NCBI GenBank assembly: GCA_022495995.1
Contig: JAFEMH010000976.1
Coordinates: 372,001 to 436,000, forward strand
DNA length: 64,000 nucleotides
Source: Adenophora triphylla var. japonica
Lineage: Eukaryota > Streptophyta > Magnoliopsida > Asterales > Campanulaceae
Direction: 5' to 3'
A model generated the notes under the pieces. The model was not told where the DNA came from and searched no databases. It saw nothing but the letters and a program-made list of their open reading frames with translations. Positions 44,954-56,477 of the stretch are shown piece after piece. Numbering within the stretch: position 1 is the first letter of the stretch; each line of letters begins with the position of its first letter. Made by a program: the position numbers and the translations under genes.

Positions 44954-46021
44954 TATAATCTAACTGAACTTTTTTGTTGATACCCCACATTATATAGATG
45001 AAATTTTATTATTCTATGTTTATTTTATTTCTTATTAATTTATTTACTATTTTACAGGTTTTATTGATCCCCCACGTTATATAGATAAAAGTATTAATAC
45101 ATAAAAGACATTGCTAACTTTTCGGTGTCATGCACTTTTCGACGAAGGAGCCATTATTTCGTGTTGATTTAAGATTTATTTTTTTGGAGAGTTTATTTCA
45201 CTAAAAATTTGGATAAATGGTTACATTAGTTTTAACTGTAGTTGTTAATTTTGATTTTTGTTTATTTAATTATATCGAAATTATACAAATTATAAAAAGA
45301 ATCAAAAGTCGATACAATTGTTATCATAATAAGGCTACTAAATACGTTGACTAAGTAGATGATTTTGTTTTAATCATTATTACTTTGTCTCTTAATAAAC
45401 TCCAATGTAAGAAATTTTTGTTTTTATAAAAAGTTTTGTTCTAAACGTTTTTACTAAATTCTTTCACTATTTTTTTATTATCATAAATTAAATGTTTAAA
45501 AGTGAATAATAAGAATATTTATCTTCTTTTCCAAAGTGAATACTTCAAATTCAAATAAATTGTCCTTTTAGAATAAAAAATAAATGAATATTAAACTTTT
45601 GATTTAGGGATATTTTAAAAATATTTATTTTAGCAAAGATGCATAAATACGCTTGCTATTCCAAATTTTCAATTTTACAATTATATAATGAATGATAAAA
45701 TAACAAAGTAGTAAAATAAATCATTTAAGGAAAATATTATAAAATAACAAATTTTATTGGAATAATCACTGAAGTTCCTCACATCACGAAATATGTGTAT
45801 ACAAAAAGCTTCCAAAATTTATAATATTCATTGTGTTGGTTAAATAATTATAACCTGTGTATACTTTCATTATTTTTAACTTTTTATTATAAATTATTTT
45901 CAATGTAAAATTATTTTGAACTCATAATTAATATATTATAATTATATAACATTATTTAAACAAAATATGTTAATATAACAAAATTTTGCTTATACCATGC
46001 AACGCATGGGTGCAATACTAG

Positions 46022-46401
46022 TTTATACTAAAGTGAGGCAAGGCTGATTAAGGCTTAGTAAATGGGATTAAGGCCCAAAAATGACCAAGGGAGGGCCCAA
46101 ATAGCATCAAGTCAGTTGCTGAAAAAAATGGCCTTGGCGTGAAGATGGGCGGCCGCACAAGCTGCAAGGGTGGCCGCTGAAGAGGGGCCGAGACTCTTGG
46201 GCGGACGCTGAAGCTAGGAAGGGCGGCTGGGCAAAAGGGGCCAAGGCACTTGGGCGATCACACAAGGCATGCCAGACATCTTTGGCGGCCGCACAAGGCT
46301 TGGAGGCTGGCCAATGTTTTCCTTTCTTCAGTAACTCTCAGCAAGTCCATGCCACTGAAATTCCCAAAAGGTCCTTTGCAGCTCCAAAATAATCCTAGAA
46401 A
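46022..46401 (-). repeat. Athila-like 2: 3' LTR part 2, with GGGCGGCCGC-type motifs
   Basis: LTR sequence between the Helitron and the CACTA element. 46148-46310 is a cluster of GGGCGGCCGCAC-like motifs (palindromic core GCGGCCGC) with unique spacers. The first part matches 60303-60456. It ends with AAA, the CACTA target. Confidence 0.8.
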
Positions 46402-46424
46402 CACTACCAGAAAAAGGTCATTTA

Positions 46425-47110
46425 GCGACGGAAATTTCCGCCGCTAAAATTAAATTTCCGTCGCTAAAAATAATTACCGGCGGAATAATTAATTCCAGTG
46501 GTCATGGTCGCTACCAGCCCGTCGCAGTGCTCCAACGGGTCAATTTCCGCCGGTATTTTTTTACTTTACCGACGGAATTTATTTCCGCCGGTGAATTAAT
46601 GGTTACAGCGACGGAAAATTCCGCTGCTAAATTAATTTAATTTAATTAAATTTTCATTTCAGCGGCGGAAATTTTCGTCGCTGTAATAAAAATTAATTTA
46701 ATTAAATTAATTTATTGCGGAAATTTTTAAGGTCGTAATAAAAATTAAATTAAAATGAATTAATTATTGGCGGAAATTACCGTATTTGTAATAAAAATTA
46801 AATTAAAATGAATTAATTTATTGAGCGGAAATTACTGTCATTGAAATTATTTAATTTTAATTTAAATTTTATTACAGCGACGGAAATTTCCGTCGCTGAA
46901 ATCAAAAATTAAAGAAAAATTAAATGATTATAGCGGCGGAAATTCCGCCATTTGAAATAAAAATTAACTAAAAATAAATTAATTTCGAGAGACGGAAAAT
47001 TCCCGCCGAAATTAATTTATTTTAATTAATTTTATTTGGCGGCAGAAATTTCCGCTATAATCAATAATTAAATTATTTGAAATTAATTTCAGCGACGGAA
47101 TTTCCGTCGT
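46425..47110. repeat. CACTA left subterminal palindromes
   Basis: Repeated AGCGACGGAAATT and TTTCCGTCGCT units in both orientations, alternating with AT-rich spacers (AATTAAATTAA). Mirrored at 49105-49600. Confidence 0.85.
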
Positions 47111-47265
47111 TTGATTACAAAATAAATTAAAAAATAATTTAAAATATCAATAAACCAAAATTTTTTGTACCTGATATAACATTTCAATTTATAAAACTAA
47201 AACTATAAAAACTAAAAATCAAAAATCAACGTACCAAATAAATCTAAATATCACCGTACCAAATC

Positions 47266-47348
47266 GGGAGGGGGGGAGAGGGGGGAGAGGGGGGGAGGGG
47301 GGGAGAGGGCGGGGGTGAGGGGGGAGGGGGGGAGAGGGCGGGGAGGGG
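47266..47348. repeat. G-rich low-complexity tract
   Basis: About 83 bases almost only G with single A, C or T interruptions; strong G-quadruplex potential on the plus strand. Confidence 0.9.
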
Positions 47349-47399
47349 CTCCCGCGGGTATCAAATGTCTCAAATGTTTACAAACGAGTAAAAAATAGT

Positions 47400-47655
47400 A
47401 CAAACAAGTCTAAAATAGTCCGTAATCAACTCGGGCGGCGGGTATTACCACCAGGTCCTGCGCCGATATGAGCCATCAACGGGCGCCAATTGTCTTTGAG
47501 TCTCCGCATGAGCCTCCCGCAAGCTTTGCCGCTCGCGTCTCTCCTCCACCCAGCCTGCCGGCCTCCAGAGTGTCGACCCTCGGATCATGAAACGTGGGCA
47601 GGCCAACATTTCGCCGACGGCTGGTCGACGGGCATTGCCGCCCGTAATCCCCCAT
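47400..47655 (-). pseudogene. Possible En/Spm ORF1-type fragment
   Basis: A 250-bp GC-rich island. Minus strand reads short stretches such as R-E-A-H-A-E-T-Q-R-Q-L, similar in style to the C-terminal helical tail of plant En/Spm (Ptta) proteins. Too short and broken for certainty; it may be only GC-rich filler. Confidence 0.3.
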
Positions 47656-47664
47656 CCCTAACAC

Positions 47665-48915
47665 TAGGGTATAGTGTATAGTGTATAGGGTATAGGGTAT
47701 AGGGTATAGGGTATAGGGTATAGGGTATAGGGTATAGGGTATAGGGTATAGGGTATAGTGTATAGTGTATAGGGTGTAGTGTATAGTGTATAGTGTATAG
47801 GGTGTAGTGTATAGTATATAGGGTGTAGTGTATAGTGTATAGGGTATATGGTATAGGGTATAGTGTATAGGATATAGGGTATAGGGTATAGGGTATAGGG
47901 TATAGTGTATAGTGTATAGGGTATAGTGTATAGGGTGTAGTGTATAGTGTATAGGGTATAGGGTATAGGGTATAGGGTATAGGGTATAGGGTATAGGGTA
48001 TAGGGTATAGGGTATAGGGTATAGGGTATAGTGTATAGGGTATAGTGTATAGTGTATAGTGTATAGGGTGTAGTGTATAGTGTATAGTGTATAGTGTATA
48101 GGGTATAGGGTATAGGGTATAGGGTATAGTGTATAGTGTATAGTGTATAGGGTATAGGGTATAGGGTATAGGGTATAGGGTATAGGGTATAGGGTATAGT
48201 GTATAGTGTATAGGGTATAGTGTATAGGGTGTAGGGTCTAGGGTGTAGGGTGTAGTGTATAGTGTATAGTGTATAGTGTATAGTGTATAGGGTATAGGGT
48301 ATAGGGTATAGGGTATAGTGTATAGTGTATAGGGTATAGGGTATAGGGTATAGGGTATAGTGTATAGTGTATAGGGTATAGTGTATAGGGTATAGTGTAT
48401 AGGGTATAGTGTATAGGGTATAGTGTATAGTGTATAGGGTATAGTGTATAGTGCATAGTGTATAGGGTATAGGGTATAGGGTGTAGGGTATAGGGTGTAG
48501 GGTATAGGGTATAGGGTATAGGGTATAGGGTATAGGGTATAGGGTATAGGGTATAGGGTATAGTGTATAGGGTATAGTGTATAGGGTATAGTGTATAGGG
48601 TGTAGTGTATAGGGTGTAGTGTAGGGTATAGGGTATAGGGTATAGGGTATAGGGTATAGTGTATAGGGTATAGTGTATAGGGTATAGTGTATAGGGTGTA
48701 GTGTATAGGGTGTAGTGTATAGGGTATAGTGTATAGTGTATAGGGTGTAGGGTATAGGGTGTAGGGTATAGGGTATAGGGTATAGGGTATAGGGTATAGT
48801 ATATAGGGTATAGGGTATAGTGTATAGGGTGTAGTGTATAGGGTATAGGGTATAGTGTATAGGGTATAGGGTATAGGGTATAGGGTATAGGGTATAGTGT
48901 ATAGGGTGTAGGGTA
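47665..48915. repeat. Telomere-like heptamer array (TATAGKG)n
   Basis: About 1.25 kb of unbroken 7-bp units, mainly TATAGGG and TATAGTG with TGTAGTG and TGTAGGG variants. It resembles the plant telomere repeat TTTAGGG with one or two changes. Because 7 is not a multiple of 3, the minus strand is open in all frames with the same seven-residue peptide; that is not a gene. Confidence 0.93.
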
Positions 48916-49104
48916 ATATAAAATAACTTTCATATTTTATATAAATAAAAATAATGATATTTATTAAATTAAAATTAATAAATATTTATGATTTATTTAT
49001 TTTTTCAAAAATATCATAAATATTTATGATATTTTAATGTTTTTTAGTTTGTTATTTTGTTAATTAGTTCTAAAAATAAACAAAAATTACATTTTATTAT
49101 CAGC

Positions 49105-49600
49105 AACGGAATATTTCCGTCGCTGATAAATAAAAAAATATTAAATTATCAGCGGCGGAATTATTCCGTCGGTGTTTAATCAAAAAAAAAAAAAAACATT
49201 TAATTTCACCGTCGGAATTATTCCGACGCTAATAAATTAAAAAAAATTAATTATTCAGCGGCGGAAATATTCCGTCGGTGTAATATTTCAAAAAAAAATA
49301 AATTATTTTCACCGTCGGAATATTTCCGACGCTGATTAATAAAAAAATAAAAAAATGATATATTTTCACCGGCGGAATAATTCTGTCGCTGATAATTATT
49401 TAGCGGCGGAATATTCCGTCGGTAAATCAACCGCAAAAATAGTGGCGGTAATTAAACGAATATTCGAGGAATATTCGTTTTAGCAGCGGAATTAAATTCC
49501 GTCGCTAAATTTGACGCCAAAATAATTCCGACGCTAAAGCCTATATTCCGCCGCTATTTAGCGACGGAATAAGTCCGTCACTGATAATTCCGTCGCTAAA
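49105..49600. repeat. CACTA right subterminal palindromes
   Basis: Repeated CAGCGACGGAATATTTCCGTCGCTG-type motifs up to the right terminal repeat. Confidence 0.85.
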
Positions 49601-49622
49601 ACATCTTTTTCTGGTAGTGAAA

Positions 49623-49803
49623 CCTCACAATTTGCTCCACTCCATATTTTCATCTTTTCTTCACTTTCAACCACCCATTTTCCACATTTTCAACCTGAAA
49701 ATAAAACAACACTAACAAAGCAATTAAACTACCATTTTACTCAGAAATTTTACAATAAATAGAGTTTAGAACATATAAATTGGATATGTAAACATATCCA
49801 TCA
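49623..49803 (-). repeat. Athila-like 2: 3' LTR part 3
   Basis: Remainder of the LTR. It ends CATATCCATCA, followed by the PPT complement. This outer part has no counterpart at 59384-60458 because the 5' LTR is truncated. Confidence 0.7.
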
Positions 49804-49818
49804 ATTACCCTCAAACCT
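49804..49818 (-). promoter_or_regulatory. Athila-like 2 polypurine tract
   Basis: Minus strand AGGTTTGAGGGTAAT next to the LTR start TGATGGATATG. A similar purine run (TTTAGGTTTGGGGATGG) lies at about 50942-50959, again giving two tracts as in 21609-28835. Confidence 0.6.
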
Positions 49819-51308
49819 ATCTTTTGCTCGTTCCCGAGTAAAATAAATCACAAATATAACTAAATACTAACCCAAATTCTAAAACTAAGATGACCAAGCA
49901 AAGCAAATAAAAACATATTTTTGGGTGTAATTCACAATATAAAAAGTTTGCCACCTTCGGTCTCAAAATTCTTTCCAATATTGCAATCAATCATGTGCCA
50001 TCATAAACATAAACTTATCATTGCACTAACACATACCAATTATGATTCTTTTCACCGTGAAGAGATGTGAGGGGGGATCATTGCCAACAAAGTAAGATAC
50101 TTTATGGGTTCACTAAAGAAATATCTTAAATCAAGAATGATGATGCAAAAAGCATAGAAGAGTATCCATAAGCACTTTCACACAATTGTCAACCCGCTTA
50201 ATCCATATTGGGAGCATGGCTTAGGAAGTTATCTAGTTTACATTAGAACCTCACTACAAGTAAGCTTTTCACTCTAAATGTAGCTTCACCACCTTCCTTT
50301 CATGGCCATTCAAACTTTGACATATTAAGGGGCAAGTTGAACAAATAAGCACAAATTAGTGTCTTCGTAGGTACAAGAAAGTTAACTCAATCTTGGAGTA
50401 GGAATCGGTATCAAGGATTTCATGATTCAATACTTGACATTTCTTTGTGCATTGATCCTTGTCATTCCATGACTCTTCTTTACGAAGACACTTTTATTTT
50501 CCTTTTTTTTTAACAATGAATAATATATAAAGATACTTGCCCCTTTTCAACATTACATTCCCCAATTTCTTATGTTGACCGCTTAAGCCATGCCCAATAT
50601 CTCATAATCTATTGACTTGTTATTGACAATTGTGCAATCATGTTCTAGCTACCCGGATATGTAAAGTAATCCCATAACGGTCACTTAAATTGGTGACCAT
50701 GACCCCATGCAAGCAAAGTGTTGTGGTGACAAGAAAAGCAAAGTTGGTATGTTTTAATGCAACTCTACTTTTATAACTATGATGGCACATAAGATGCGAG
50801 AACCAAAAACAAACTAATCACAACATCACAAACCATGGGTGGCAACCCAACTATAAAGTGAGCTACACAATTTTCAATAATTTTTTTTTTTAAAAGAAAC
50901 AACTAAACAAGACATCCTACACAAACATGATAAATATACTACCATCCCCAAACCTAAATAGTGATATGTCCTCATGGCATGAATATCAAAAGAAAGCAAA
51001 ACTCACATTCGGGAGGGGAGGAGATGAAAAGCAAAAGACGTAAAATAAAATAAAAACGGGAGTTAAAAACGGAAAGCAAGTAAAGTCATACCATGTTGGG
51101 GTGCCTCCCAACTAGCGCTTTGGTTAAGGTCGATTCCCGCTTCAATGGGGATCAAAGATGGCTATCTTCTCTTAGGCTTTCGCTTTTCTTCCTTTATCCC
51201 ATCTTGCACACTCACGGGCACAAATGCCCACCGCTTTCCACACAAATTCACCCTTCGTGATGAGCTCGGGGGGAGCCCAAGGGATTTTTGTGGCCTTTTT
51301 CTTGGCCT
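49819..51308 (-). other. Athila-like 2: 3' non-coding region with long foldback
   Basis: No pol coding. Contains a nested imperfect inverted repeat (50181-50634) and, near 51095-51150, the phrase GGTGCCTCCCAACTAGCGCT, which I recall from many Athila-type elements. Confidence 0.6.
50181..50634. repeat. Long imperfect inverted repeat (foldback)
   Basis: Nested complementary pairs: CACAATTGTCAA/TTGACAATTGTG (50181, 50623), GCATGGCTTA/TAAGCCATGC (50214, 50584), AAGGGGCAAGT/ACTTGCCCCTT (50327, 50534), AGTGTCTTCGTA/TACGAAGACACT (50358, 50481). All are in register for one hairpin about 454 nt long. Confidence 0.75.
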
Positions 51309-52390
51309 TTATCTTTTTTTCTTTTTCTTGGGGCCCTCTCCCCCACACTCATTCGAAGTCTTGGGCTTATCAACCTCAATCACCTCCTCTTCCTCAACAC
51401 AATCAAAAGAACTGTTATCCTGATCACACATCTTAGCAAAGAACGAATCAGATATATCAAGGAAAAAACATTCTTCAATTTTATCACATGAGTCCATATT
51501 ACTCCCTCCGTCCCAATCGAAATGTCCAAAAATGGGTCCGGCGCGGGAATTAAGGAAAGTGAGGTAGGAAAGAGAAAAAGTGAGGTAGGAAAGAGAAAAA
51601 GTTTAAATGTTGTGAGTATGAAAAATTAAATATGAGAGAGAATGAGTGGGAGGAATAGTTAGGAGAGAGAATATTGTGAGTGTAAAAGTAAAGTAGGAGA
51701 GAGAATGAGTGGGTGGAATAGTGAAAAAAACTTTCCTTTTTTGGAAATAAGACATTTTAAATGGGACGCCCAAAATGGAAAGTTGAGACATTTAGATTGG
51801 GATGGAGGGAGTATTAGATTTTAGAGAGAAGAAATATTTTACTGAAGACACCGAACCCTTGTGGGATTGGCCTAGAGGGTGATATGGGTCATCACAAGAA
51901 CAAAGATTGTCGGCCTTGTTTGTCACGGCACACGAGTGGGAACCCGCACTATCCCTAGAGTTCTCACCGTCATTCAACAATTTCTCAATCTCATCACACT
52001 CTCTTTCAAAGCTCCAAGTCTCATTTACACACTCCTCAATTTCATCCACAAAATTACAAGAATTCTCATCATCTAGGGACCCATGCATGGCGTTAAATAC
52101 GGAAATTTCTATCTTCTCACTAGCCACGGTCATGGACAAGGTCCCATTTTCCACATTGTGTTGGTTGTAGCCATAAAGGGACGCCCAAGCAAGATGGGTG
52201 AGTCTCGGCTACCACCCTCACTTTTTGGCATTTCTAGAACCACAAAATCTATGGGGACAATGAGTGAGTCCACCTGAACTAGAACATTCTCCACAATGCC
52301 CAAAGGTCGTTTTATGGACCAAATCCGCCAATTGAAGGGCCATTGTGGTGGGTTTAAGCTCGGGCAAACCCATCTCCTCATACATATAAT
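51309..52390 (-). pseudogene. Athila-like 2 protease and C-terminal tail
   Basis: Minus strand. Below the active site (D-L-G-A-S at about 52420) come V-P-I-D-F-V-V-L-E-M and P-I-L-L-G-R-P-F-M-A (about 52160-52260), then an acidic tail (52150-51820), a Stowaway MITE (51502-51811) and a tail end rich in D/E followed by K (51497-51309). Several frameshifts. The order is as in the intact Gag-protease at 23328-25826. Confidence 0.8.
51502..51811. mobile_element. Stowaway MITE
   Basis: 310 bp with ends CTCCCTCCGTCCCAATCG and, complementing, CTCCCTCCATCCCAATCT; TA duplications at 51500-51501 and 51812-51813. Confidence 0.9.
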
Positions 52391-54371
52391 AAGGCAAAAG
52401 ATTAATACTAGCTCCGAGTAATACTAGCTCCGAGGTCCAACATGGCCTTCACCTTACTTGAATTATCCAAAGTAATAGAGATTAAGAAACTCCCGGGGTC
52501 TTTCAACTTCGGTGGAAGGGTACGTTGTACCACGGCACTCGCATTTTCTCCCATGAACACTTTTTCATCTTTCCCATACTTATGTTTCTGAGAATTGATT
52601 TCTTTAAAGAACTTGGCATATGTCGTCACATTTTTTATGACATTCAACAATGGAAGGTTGATGTTTACTTTTGAAAACATTTCCATCAACTCTTTCATTT
52701 GTTGGTCCAACTTGTGTCTTAGAAATCAACCGAGAAATGGTACGGGAGGTACATAAGGTTTGGGGGAAGGAGATTTAGCACTAGATGACTCCCCCAATTC
52801 CTTTGTAATCTTTTCAAAAATAACCACATCCTCATCAATATGAGCATCAACATGAGAATCAACAATAACATCATCATTTACACTAGGAGGTAAGGGGGAA
52901 GAAGAAGGAGAAAGTACCTCCTCACCTATTTGCTTTCCATTGCGAAGAGTCATAATGGCCTTAGCTTGGTGAGCTTGGCTTGGGAAGGTCCCCGGTTTGT
53001 GCCCTTGGAGGGACTCCGCAATTTGCCCAAGTTGGACTTTCAACTTCTTATAATCCGCCTCACTATTTTTGGATGCTTGTTATTGCTCCGCTCTTAATTG
53101 TTGATTTTCAGCCCTCAACGCCTCCATAGAAACCTCCAATGGTTCTTTCTTTTGATCTTGATGGGCGGGAGGACCTTGGGGATGAAGGGGCCAATGTTGT
53201 TGTTGTTGATTGCCTCCCCAAGAGAAGTTGGGATGGTTCCTCCACCCCGGATTATAATTGTTCCTAAATGGATTATTTTGAGGGGGCCTTTGCCCATATC
53301 CTTGATTTCCATGGTTGAATTGAGGAGGTCTTTGCCTATCCTTGATTGCCTTGCACATACCCTTGATTTTCTTGTCCATAACCACCTTGCATGGCATTCA
53401 CCTGTTCATTACCAAACATTGGACCATTTGGACAATCATGAGTAGCATGGGAATTTACACAACCATAAGCACAATGATCATTAATCACATTAGCACTTGA
53501 AGAAGAAGCACCTTGCATAGACAATTTATCAATTTTTTGTGTCAAAATGGCCATTTGCCTAGCCATATCATCATTAGCATTCAACTTATGCATGCCCCTA
53601 TCCCTTGTACCCTTTTGTTGAGAATTCGCTCCCAACATTTCAAAAAGCGATTGAGTCTCATCCGGGGTCTTAAAACCTAGATTGCCCTCGATCGCATTAT
53701 CCACCATAGTTTGATTCGTGGGATTCAAACCATCATAAAAAGTTTGGTGAGAAATTGGCAAGGGAAAGTTATGATGGGGGCATTGCATAAGGAGCATCTT
53801 AAATCTATCACAAGCCTCATGAAAGGCCTCTCCCGGGTCTTGTTGAAATGTGATAATCTTTTGTCTAATGCTACCTAAGAGGGAATGAGGGAGATATTTC
53901 CTAAGGAAAGCATCATGCAATTGAACCTATGTTGTTATGCTAGTAGGGGGAAGTTACATCAACCAATTCTTTGCCGCCCCTTTCAAGGCAAATGGAAAGC
54001 ACTTGAGCCTTAATTGCTCTTCGGCGACACCCGCTCGTCCCGGAAAGCCTGAAACGGTCATGAGATATTATTTTAAAAAGCTTAGGGCATCCTCGGAAGG
54101 AAGCCCATAGAAGATAGGCAACATGTTAAAATATGGCCCTTTTATCTCATGATTCTTTGCCGCCTCGGTGAGGACAATGCACGAGATGGCGGTGTCAACC
54201 TTTAGTCTAAGAAAGTCATTCATGGTTGGGGGTATCTCTTCCGCCATTTCAAAATTTACTTCTTCTTCCCCGGTGGAAGAATTACTCACTTCACAAGAAT
54301 TGATACCTTCACTAAGTTCCTCAAAAGCCCGAAAATTGAAGTATCCGACTCCATTCCGGAACCACGAGTAG
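52391..54371 (-). pseudogene. Athila-like 2 gag
   Basis: Minus strand from the solo-LTR insertion down. L-P-I-F-Y-G-L-P-S-E-D-A-L-S-F (about 54110), F-P-F-A-L-K-G-A-A-K-N-W-L (about 53980), then 53920-53336: F-L-R-K-Y-L-P, E-A-F-H-E-A-C-D-R-F-K, C-P-H-H, a divergent knuckle C-A-Y-G-C-x3-H-x4-C, then a Gln/Gly/Asn-rich linker and W-R-N-H-P-N-F. The frame is broken at several places. The N-terminus continues across the insertion at 59248-59345 in the same frame. Confidence 0.85.
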
Positions 54372-54436
54372 TGAAATTACCCGGATCGCGAGGGAGGCGA
54401 GCGGTTTTTGATTTCACAGAAAAGAGGAGTCGCCAT

Positions 54437-54640
54437 GCCATTTTGATTATGAGCCAAAACTTTGAAAAAGACTATTTGAAAGGGGATCGTTTTGATTAGG
54501 AGCCAAAACTTAGGAAAAAGCTATTTGAAAAAGAGGTCATTTTTATTAGGAGTAAAAACATAGGAAAAGGCTGTTTGAAAAAGAGGTCATTTTTATTAGG
54601 AGCAAAAACTTAGGAAAAGTCTATTTGAACAGAGATTGTT
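54437..54640. repeat. ~50-bp minisatellite
   Basis: About four units with core GATTAGGAGCAAAAACTTAG followed by a TATTTGAAAAAGAGGTCAT segment. Confidence 0.75.
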
Positions 54641-55019
54641 AGGTTCGGAGGTCAGGTTACGTTTCGGGAAGAGTAAAATTGAGATCACCCGAAATGCCTC
54701 GTATTGACGAGTCTTTCTACCTTTCTCGAAAATTGTGTGTGTGCGTGTGTTTGTGTGTTACTTTGAAAATGAGTTTGAATGACAAACTTTTGATTGAAAG
54801 GAAATTTGAATGACAAACTTTGATTTTGAAAAGGAGTTTGAATGGCGGGTTTTGAAAATGAGTCAGGCATTATAACGTTACCCTTTTTTGACAAAACGAC
54901 GGTAAAGGAAAGAGTTTGATTTTTGAAACGGACATTATAACGTTACCCTTTTTTTGATAAAATGATGAAAAGGAAAAGGCCTTCAAAGTAAATGATTGTA
55001 TTGAAATGACAATCAACAA

Positions 55020-55340
55020 GCCAATTTCTTGACTCGGACGTTAAAGGTAAATACGATCAAAAAACCAAACGGTTTGGACGGTAAATGACAGTATTGAATT
55101 GACGGTATCAACGAACCAAACGGTTCGGACGGTAAAAGTGACAATCAACGAACCTAACGGTTCGGATGGTAAAAGTGACAATCAACGAAACCTAACGGTT
55201 TGGACGGTAAAGAGCGATATGTAATTGACAATATCAACGGATCAAACGATCTGGATGATAAATAACGATCAACAAACCAAACGGTTCGGACGATGAAAAT
55301 GACGATCGACGAACCAAACGGTTCGGACGGTAAATGACAT
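55020..55340. repeat. Degenerate repeat ACGAACCAAACGGTTCGGACGG
   Basis: Seven or so units of irregular length, each with the near-palindrome CCAAACGGTTCGG or CCTAACGGTTCGG. Confidence 0.75.
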
Positions 55341-55507
55341 AATAGATAAAAACGGGTCAAGATCTCAGTTTTAACCCTAAATCACTTTTCTCGAAGGAGA
55401 AAAGTGATAGATAGAGGATCACTTCGAGATCCGTAGAGAGCGTTTTGTCTACATTTTGAAGATTTTGATCGGATCAGAAATAGCGTAGGACGCGTAAAAA
55501 GAGATGA

Positions 55508-56246
55508 GACGGAAGGTTGAGAATGAGAGTGTTACCAATGGCTCGGTTTTGGCTCTATCTTCCTAGGGTACATGTTTGAAAGGTGTTTAAAGAGGAGATA
55601 AATTTTGCTCTCACGTAGGCAGAATCTCCCCTAGTTAACTCTCATTCACACTCGAGTTTTCGTCGATTCGACGGCGTTTTGGCAGCATTTCGGGAGTTTT
55701 TTTTGGGGCTGAGAGGACTGGGATGTCGAATGGGGGCTTGAGGTAAGAAATCTTGGTCATCAAAATGAAGTAGGAGGCTACTATTTATAGCCAATTCCAT
55801 GGTGCAAAACAGGCCGGCCGGCCAGTCCTTCAATTTGGAGGGCTTTTTGGGTATTTGAAGATTTGCTGAGACTGATGGGCGATCATGCAGAACAGGCCGG
55901 CCTTCAGTTTGAGGGTATTTTGGTCTTTTCCAGCCTTGGATTGGATTGATGTGACTCGAGGGCTCGTACATGTGTGCCATGTGTCCAGCTTAGTCACTAA
56001 GCAAAGCCATTTTATTCCGTTGAGTCGGGTTTTGACTGTTTTTTTAATAACTGTCTGAATAAATGTCGAAACAGTCTCGAAAAGTCATTGAAATTGCGTA
56101 TTTTTGGAAAAGTAATACTTTCACGTGTTTGAACGTGTGTTGAATACACTTCGATGTTTTGAATGCGCGGGGCAGTCCTGGAAAGTCTCGTTAACTTGGA
56201 AAGTGTGAGTGAATGGATTATAACGATCCGAATTTGGGTACTTACA
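55508..56246. repeat. 739-bp direct repeat, left copy
   Basis: Matches 58504-59242 closely from GACGGAAGGTTGAG to GGGTACTTACA. On the minus strand it has a TATA-like GGCTATAAATAGTAGCC near 55777-55793. GGCCGGCCGGCC motifs at 55811 and 55892. Confidence 0.88.
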
Positions 56247-56477
56247 GTAGGACCTCGGTGACATTACTTACGGAGAAAGTGGGGTTGTCGAAAAAAGAAA
56301 AGGATCCAAATCGGGGGGATGACTTATGGAGAGACCTGAACGGTCAAATGGCTGGACCCATAGAGAAAGGATTCCCACGTATCCCGAGTGGGAATCAAGC
56401 CGATCGTAGTTCACGTCCGTTAAAGACTTAACAAACTGACCCTGGGTCACGAGATCTTACGCTGGGGATCTGACGGA

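Larger units (their letters stand above)
44091..46021 (+). mobile_element. Non-autonomous Helitron
   Basis: Starts TCTATATATATATAAAAAGAG and ends with hairpin CCATGC-AAC-GCATGG (45995-46009), then GTGCAATACTAG with CTAG at 46018-46021. The host is cut between A (44090) and T (46022), as Helitrons do, and no TSD is made. The other LTR (60294-60310) shows the empty site. No Rep/helicase coding in the 1931 bp. It contains nested Stowaway MITEs at 44423-44953. Confidence 0.9.
46402..49619. mobile_element. Non-autonomous CACTA (En/Spm) transposon
   Basis: Terminal inverted repeats CACTACCAGAAAAAG (46402-46416) and its complement at 49605-49619; 3-bp TSD AAA (46399-46401 and 49620-49622). Subterminal regions on both sides carry dozens of palindromic GCGACGGAAATTTCCGTCGC-like motifs, as expected for transposase binding. 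The centre has a G-rich tract, a GC-rich remnant and a long heptamer array. No intact transposase. Confidence 0.92.

Noticed and set aside
46148..46310. Vector or adapter contamination, because of NotI-like GCGGCCGC and FseI-like GGCCGGCC strings
   Set aside because: The motifs recur in both LTRs, are degenerate and have no vector sequence around them.
47665..48915. True interstitial telomere
   Set aside because: Not a single long run of TTTAGGG; units are TATAGKG variants and the array is inside a CACTA element with intact ends. A telomeric origin stays only a hypothesis.
48238..48933. 231-codon minus-strand ORF of Y-T-L-Y-P-I-P repeats
   Set aside because: It is the translation of a stop-free heptamer array; all three minus frames give the same peptide. 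No start context or domain.
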